DNA of 64,000 bases, taken from NCBI RefSeq assembly GCF_023195925.1, contig NZ_JALPRE010000003.1, forward strand, positions 124,001-188,000, given 5' to 3'. The DNA is from Aquimarina acroporae (lineage in GTDB: Bacteria > Bacteroidota > Bacteroidia > Flavobacteriales > Flavobacteriaceae). Positions within the stretch are counted from its first letter, which is position 1. Each line of letters opens with the position of its first letter. The notes below the pieces were generated by a model. That model saw only the letters and a list, made by a program, of their open reading frames with translations. It made no database searches and had not been told where the DNA came from. This document shows positions 59,740 to 64,000 of this stretch, in pieces. The translations under genes were made by a program, and so were the position numbers.

Positions 59740-62700
59740 ATGTGTAAGAAGTTACTAGTATTTATGCTGTTTATGTCTTTTACATGTTTTGAATCTATTT
59801 TCGCACAAGGTTCAACAGTAACAGGTAAGGTAACAGATGCTAAGGAAGGTAATCCTCTTCCGGGAGTAAACGTAATAGTCAAGGGCACATCAGTCGGTGT
59901 TTTAACCGATTTCGATGGAAATTATTCGATTAATTTGCCAAAGCAAAATGCGGTCTTAGTTTTTTCTACTTTGGGGTATGCGACCCAAGAATTAGCGGTA
60001 AACGGGCAAACTACAATTAATGTATCGCTAACCGTAGAAACAGAACAATTAGATGAGGTTATTGTAACAGCCTTAGGTATTGAACGTGACCGAAAAACAC
60101 TTGGATATTCAGTTACCCAGTTGGAAGGTGAATCGATATCAGAAGTAAAAACACCCAATGCTCTCAACGCATTACAAGGTAAAGTTGCAGGGGTAAATAT
60201 TACACCACCATCTACTGGAGCCGCAGGGTCAAGTAGAGTTATTATTAGAGGGGCTTCAAGTATTTCGGGTACAAATCAACCATTATATGTTGTTGATGGA
60301 GTTACCATAGACAATACTCAGTTAGGAGCGGCAAGTGAATGGGGAGGTTCAGATTTTGGTGATGGAATTTCAAGTATTAATCCAGATGATATCGAATCGG
60401 TAAGTGTGTTAAAAGGAGGTGCAGCAGGGGCATTATATGGATCCCGAGCATCAAATGGAGTGATCATTATAAAAACAAAGAATGGTAAGAGAGAACAAGG
60501 GTTTGGTGTAGAATACAGTACTCAAATAACTTTTGAAGATATATTAACAAACGTAAGAGATTTTCAAAGAACCTATGGTCAGGGATCTCAAGGTGTAGCA
60601 CCAACGACAGCACAAGAAGGGTTGCAAACTGCATTTTCTTCCTGGGGACCAAGATTAGGGAGTATACCTTCTTCGGTACAATTTGATGGTGTTTCTAGAC
60701 CTTATGTAGATAGAGGTAATAATTTGGATAAGTTCTATGATACTGGGGTTACCATAATTAACACCGTTGCAGTGTCAAAGAATAGTGATAATTTTAATTA
60801 TAGATTTGCAGCCACAGATTTTGATAACGATGATGTACTTCCTAATTCTGAATTAAATAGGAAATCCTTTTCACTTAATTTAGGATCGGTTGCAGCAGAT
60901 AAACTCTCATTAAACTTAAGCGCAAGATATATTGTAGAAAAGGTAACTAACAGACCTAGGGTATCTGATGCGCCTGGAAATGCAAATTTCTCAGCGGGAT
61001 TATTGCCAGCCAATGTGAATATAGAAGATTTAGCTCCAGGATTTAATGAAGATGGTGTAGAGCAACAAATTTCAGGAAACCCTTTTGTTCAAAATCCATA
61101 TTGGGCAGCAGAGCGATTCAGAACATTTGATAGAAGAAATAGAATATTGAGTTCAGCAACAGTTAAGTATCAAATTTTTGATTGGTTAGATATTACTGCC
61201 AGAGCCGGAATTGATCATGGTACCACACGAACCACTCAAATTGAGGGGTATGGTACTGCGTTTACTCCACTTGGAAGTATCGAAGAAAGAGAAAATAATA
61301 TAACCCAGGTAGATGCAGACTTGATCTTAGGGTTTAATAAACAAGTTACTGAAAATTTAGGGATTAAGGCTTTTCTTGGGGCCAACAAAAATACACAAAG
61401 AAGAGATTTTCTTAGGTTAAGGGGAGAGCGATTTGTAGTGCCCTTTTTAGAAATTTTAGGTAATGTAGAAAACACAAGTAATGAAAGAACTCTTACTGAG
61501 TTAGCGTTTTCAGGGATTTATGGTTCTGTCGAACTTGGATATAAAGACTTCTTGTATTTGACCGTTACAGGGCGTAATGATTGGTTTTCTACCTTATCTG
61601 CGGCCGGTAAGTCATCACCAAACAATGATTTTTATCCTTCGGTTAGTGGTAGTTTTGTTTTTTCTAGTGCCTGGGATATGCCATCTTGGTTAACCTTTGG
61701 TAGAGTTAGGGCAAATTACTCAGAGGTAGCAGGAGGTACCGAAACGCCTTACCAATTAAGCCTGCCATATCGTATTTTTGGACAGGGACATTTGGGGCAA
61801 CCTCTAGGAGAAATTGCTACTGGTACATTACCTAATACGTCTTTAACTCCTTTTAGCAAAAGCGAATTCGAAGTTGGGTTGGATCTTAGTTTCTTTAATA
61901 GTAGATTGGGAATAGATGTAGCGTACTATCGTAATGAGACCGAAAGAGATATTTTACCTGTAGACATTTCTAATACTTCTGGTTTTTCCAACGTATTGTC
62001 TAATATAGGAATCCTTGAAAACAATGGGCTTGAATTGTTAGTTCGAGGAACACCTATACGAACTTCTAATTTTAGTTGGGATGTTACTTATAATTTAGGT
62101 TTCAACGAAAGTGAAATAGTTGCAACAGATGATCAAAGTAATATTCTTACCGTAGGTAATGTTAGAACTTTTGATGCTAGCATAAGCCAAATTGTTGGGG
62201 AGCCATTCGGAGTTATTTATGGTACTGCTTATGAAAGAAATGCTGCAGGGCAAATTGTATTTGGTGCAGATGGATTACCTATTGAAAGCGCAGAACGTAA
62301 AATTTTAGGAGAAGGAGTGCCACCATGGACCATGGGACTTACCAATACCTTCCGATATAAAAACTTTGATTTAAGTTTCTTAATAGATGCGAAGTTTGGT
62401 GGTCAGGTTTATGCCGGTACCAATGCCATAGCACTGTCAACAGGTTTAGATAAGCGTACCTTAGAAGGTAGAGAAGGAGGATTAACCGTAAGCGGAGTTG
62501 ATGAAGCAGGAAATCCATTCACCTTTACCCACGATAATTCTACATTACAAGCGTATTATGGACGAATTTCAGGAATTGCAGAAGAGGTTATTGAAGATGC
62601 AGATTTTATTAAATTACGTCAATTAAGTTTGGGGTATACGTTTCCATCAAAATTATTGGAGAAAATTTTCATAGATACTGCAAGTATTTCACTCGTTGGA

Positions 62701-62841
62701 AGAAACCTGTTCTTTATCATGAGAGAATCTGAGAATATTGACCCAGAAGCAGGATTTAATGGAGGTAACGCTCAAGGGTTAGAATACTTTGGATTACCGC
62801 CTATCGCGAGTTACGGACTTACTGTTAATTTGAAATTTTAA
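59740..62841 (+). CDS. susC: SusC-like TonB-dependent outer-membrane transporter
   Basis: This 1033-residue protein has a signal peptide (ending FAQG, residue 23), a carboxypeptidase-regulatory-like domain (about 25-105, VTGKVTDAKEGNPLPGVNVIVKGT), a plug domain (about 115-240, with NALQGKVAGVNI and VLKGGAAGALYGSRASNGVI) and a beta-barrel to the C-terminal F. It is followed 21 bases later by a SusD-like gene, the standard pair. Together they bind and import oligosaccharides across the outer membrane; here probably N-glycan pieces freed by the neighbouring GH18 enzyme. Confidence 0.96.
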   Translation: MCKKLLVFMLFMSFTCFESIFAQGSTVTGKVTDAKEGNPLPGVNVIVKGTSVGVLTDFDGNYSINLPKQNAVLVFSTLGYATQELAVNGQTTINVSLTVETEQLDEVIVTALGIERDRKTLGYSVTQLEGESISEVKTPNALNALQGKVAGVNITPPSTGAAGSSRVIIRGASSISGTNQPLYVVDGVTIDNTQLGAASEWGGSDFGDGISSINPDDIESVSVLKGGAAGALYGSRASNGVIIIKTKNGKREQGFGVEYSTQITFEDILTNVRDFQRTYGQGSQGVAPTTAQEGLQTAFSSWGPRLGSIPSSVQFDGVSRPYVDRGNNLDKFYDTGVTIINTVAVSKNSDNFNYRFAATDFDNDDVLPNSELNRKSFSLNLGSVAADKLSLNLSARYIVEKVTNRPRVSDAPGNANFSAGLLPANVNIEDLAPGFNEDGVEQQISGNPFVQNPYWAAERFRTFDRRNRILSSATVKYQIFDWLDITARAGIDHGTTRTTQIEGYGTAFTPLGSIEERENNITQVDADLILGFNKQVTENLGIKAFLGANKNTQRRDFLRLRGERFVVPFLEILGNVENTSNERTLTELAFSGIYGSVELGYKDFLYLTVTGRNDWFSTLSAAGKSSPNNDFYPSVSGSFVFSSAWDMPSWLTFGRVRANYSEVAGGTETPYQLSLPYRIFGQGHLGQPLGEIATGTLPNTSLTPFSKSEFEVGLDLSFFNSRLGIDVAYYRNETERDILPVDISNTSGFSNVLSNIGILENNGLELLVRGTPIRTSNFSWDVTYNLGFNESEIVATDDQSNILTVGNVRTFDASISQIVGEPFGVIYGTAYERNAAGQIVFGADGLPIESAERKILGEGVPPWTMGLTNTFRYKNFDLSFLIDAKFGGQVYAGTNAIALSTGLDKRTLEGREGGLTVSGVDEAGNPFTFTHDNSTLQAYYGRISGIAEEVIEDADFIKLRQLSLGYTFPSKLLEKIFIDTASISLVGRNLFFIMRESENIDPEAGFNGGNAQGLEYFGLPPIASYGLTVNLKF

Positions 62842-62862
62842 GAATTTAAAAATATTTCAACG

Positions 62863-64000
62863 ATGAAAAAAATAATCATAGCAATTTTGGTCATCTTTTT
62901 AGGTACTACTTCTTGTGATAGTGGTTTTGAAGACCTAAATGTTAATCCAAATACAGCAACAGAACTAGAACCAGGACCAAAGTTCACTAATGCAATTTTG
63001 AGAACCGCCGGAGATCGTTTTGAGAATTGGAGAGGAAATTTAATTTATTCTTCGATGATGATACAACACATGGCTTCAATAGGTGGTGTTTGGGCTGGAG
63101 ATAAATACTTTTACAATGCACAATGGTCTGGCGCCTGGTTTGAAAGAGGGTATAATGATCAAGTGAAAATTATCGAAGATATAGTCACTCAATTAGAAAC
63201 AGATACCGAAGATCAATACTCCGAAGAAATGTTGGCCATCGCCAGAATACTTAGGGTGTTTATTTATCATAAAATCACCGATCTTTATGGAGATGTACCT
63301 TATAGTGAAGCAGGAAGAGGTTTTACCGATGGGAATTTTAGACCTGCTTATGATCCTCAAAGTGAAATTTATGCAGATATGCTAAATGAGTTGGCAGAAG
63401 CAACAGCCGCCTTAGGGACAGGAACTTCGCAATTCGGTACTGCAGATATTCTTTTTGATGGAGATCAAGACAAATGGAAACGTTTTGGATATTCTATGAT
63501 GTTGCGTTTAGGATTACGTCTTATAAAGGTTGATCCCTCGGGAGCACAACAATGGGCACAAAGAGCAATAGACGGTGGTGTAATGCAGTCTAATGATGAT
63601 ACTTCTTATGTAGAACATACTGATGGCCCAGAAGGAATCAATAGAAATGGTAACGGTCAGGTATTTAGTGCAGATGATGATATGCGTTTAAGCGATACGT
63701 TCATCAATGCTTTGGCCGGAGATCCAAGATTGCGAATTTATGCAGCTTTACCAGACGGTGATGGTGATAGAAATACAAGTGGCAGTAATGATCCTGCTAT
63801 GCAAATAGGGCTACCTAATGGGCTTGATGCTACCACAGTTCTTGATATACCTGGAGGAGATGATATCAACAATTTTTCAGAACCTAATAGAAATTTGATT
63901 ACAGCAGAAGACGAACCTTATTTTTTCCAAACCTATGCAGAAGTAGAATTTATGCTAGCCGAAGCAGATATTAGATGGGGAATTGCAGGAGGTGATCCAG
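62863..64000 (+). CDS. susD: SusD/RagB-like glycan-binding lipoprotein (3' end outside window)
   Basis: The frame is open from the ATG at 62863 to the window end (379 complete codons). It has a lipoprotein signal (TTSCDSGFEDLNVNPNTA, cysteine 18) and the SusD_2-like family start 'LNVNPN'. Alpha-helical TPR-like units follow (AIARILRVFIYHKITDLYGDVPYSEA, KRFGYSMMLRLGLRLIKVDP), and the last visible part (FFQTYAEVEFMLAEADIRWG) is the typical C-terminal helical segment, so most of the protein is present. It is the surface partner that closes over the SusC barrel with bound glycan. Confidence 0.94.
   Translation, partial: MKKIIIAILVIFLGTTSCDSGFEDLNVNPNTATELEPGPKFTNAILRTAGDRFENWRGNLIYSSMMIQHMASIGGVWAGDKYFYNAQWSGAWFERGYNDQVKIIEDIVTQLETDTEDQYSEEMLAIARILRVFIYHKITDLYGDVPYSEAGRGFTDGNFRPAYDPQSEIYADMLNELAEATAALGTGTSQFGTADILFDGDQDKWKRFGYSMMLRLGLRLIKVDPSGAQQWAQRAIDGGVMQSNDDTSYVEHTDGPEGINRNGNGQVFSADDDMRLSDTFINALAGDPRLRIYAALPDGDGDRNTSGSNDPAMQIGLPNGLDATTVLDIPGGDDINNFSEPNRNLITAEDEPYFFQTYAEVEFMLAEADIRWGIAGGDP

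Noticed and set aside
1-64000. tRNA, rRNA, CRISPR arrays, insertion sequences
   Set aside because: No cloverleaf with CCA end, no rRNA segment, no regularly spaced repeats and no transposase-like protein were seen on reading. A covariance-model search could still reveal a small RNA.
31637-64000. Locus for laminarin, alginate or sulfated polysaccharide
   Set aside because: No GH16, polysaccharide lyase or sulfatase is present; DUF1501 is sulfatase-fold-like but lacks the C/S-x-P-x-R maturation motif.

Overview
The window is an AT-rich stretch of a Bacteroidota chromosome, most likely a marine member of the Flavobacteriaceae (Aquimarina-like; this is inferred from gene style, not from a search). 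The signs are SusC/SusD outer-membrane proteins, a type IX secretion C-terminal domain, TPR-type and LytS/LytTR sensor systems, -7 boxes of the TAnnTTTG type, and almost no Shine-Dalgarno sequences. No rRNA, tRNA, insertion sequence or CRISPR array was recognised.

Positions 1-13800 form a stress, redox and sulfur region. On the + strand are three universal stress proteins (the first cut by the window edge), a small unknown protein, a small heat-shock protein bracketed by two related helical proteins, a membrane-anchored flavodoxin-like protein, a lipoprotein and a D-lactate-dehydrogenase-like enzyme. On the - strand are two YeeE/YedE-type sulfur transporters, a persulfide dioxygenase/rhodanese fusion, a TauE/SafE exporter, and an operon of universal stress protein, cardiolipin synthase, patatin and a Crp/Fnr regulator. 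Eight promoters here share one architecture: a Crp/Fnr-type palindrome whose centre lies exactly 36.5 bp from the end of a TAnnTTTG-like box. Three carry GTAAC-N4-GTTAC and serve the sulfur genes. Five carry TGAY-N4-RTCA-like sites and serve the stress genes.

Positions 13958-15909 encode an aspartyl-protease-like protein and a secreted protein with three glycogen-binding-type modules. Positions 15914-21855 (- strand) hold a nearly complete molybdenum-cofactor set: moaA, a moaC-mogA/moaB fusion, moaE, moeB with a rhodanese domain, moaD, mobA, modE and moeA. Then come an unknown gene, a 50-residue acidic lipoprotein next to a TPR histidine kinase and response regulator flanked by near-identical palindromes, a structured 780-base non-coding stretch ending in a strong terminator, a DASS-type anion transporter, and a lipoprotein metallopeptidase.

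From about 29.7 kb to the right edge lies a large polysaccharide-utilisation locus for high-mannose N-glycans. A LytS/LytTR pair diverges from it. The locus encodes four GH92 alpha-mannosidases, an Endo-H/F-like GH18 lipoprotein, a second GH18-like T9SS protein, a GH130 mannoside phosphorylase, a glycosylasparaginase, mannose-6-phosphate isomerase, an SSS symporter, a CBM9-like and a GHL10-like protein, and SusC plus a truncated SusD at the right edge. Together they can be read as: release of the glycan from protein, outer-surface or periplasmic demannosylation, cleavage of the GlcNAc-Asn stub, import, phosphorolysis of Man-GlcNAc, and entry of mannose phosphate into glycolysis. Embedded in the middle (44.7-52.6 kb) is a five-gene c-type-cytochrome/DUF1501 module of unknown function, whose proteins carry sugar-binding-type domains. 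It is the best candidate here for an undescribed biochemical activity.
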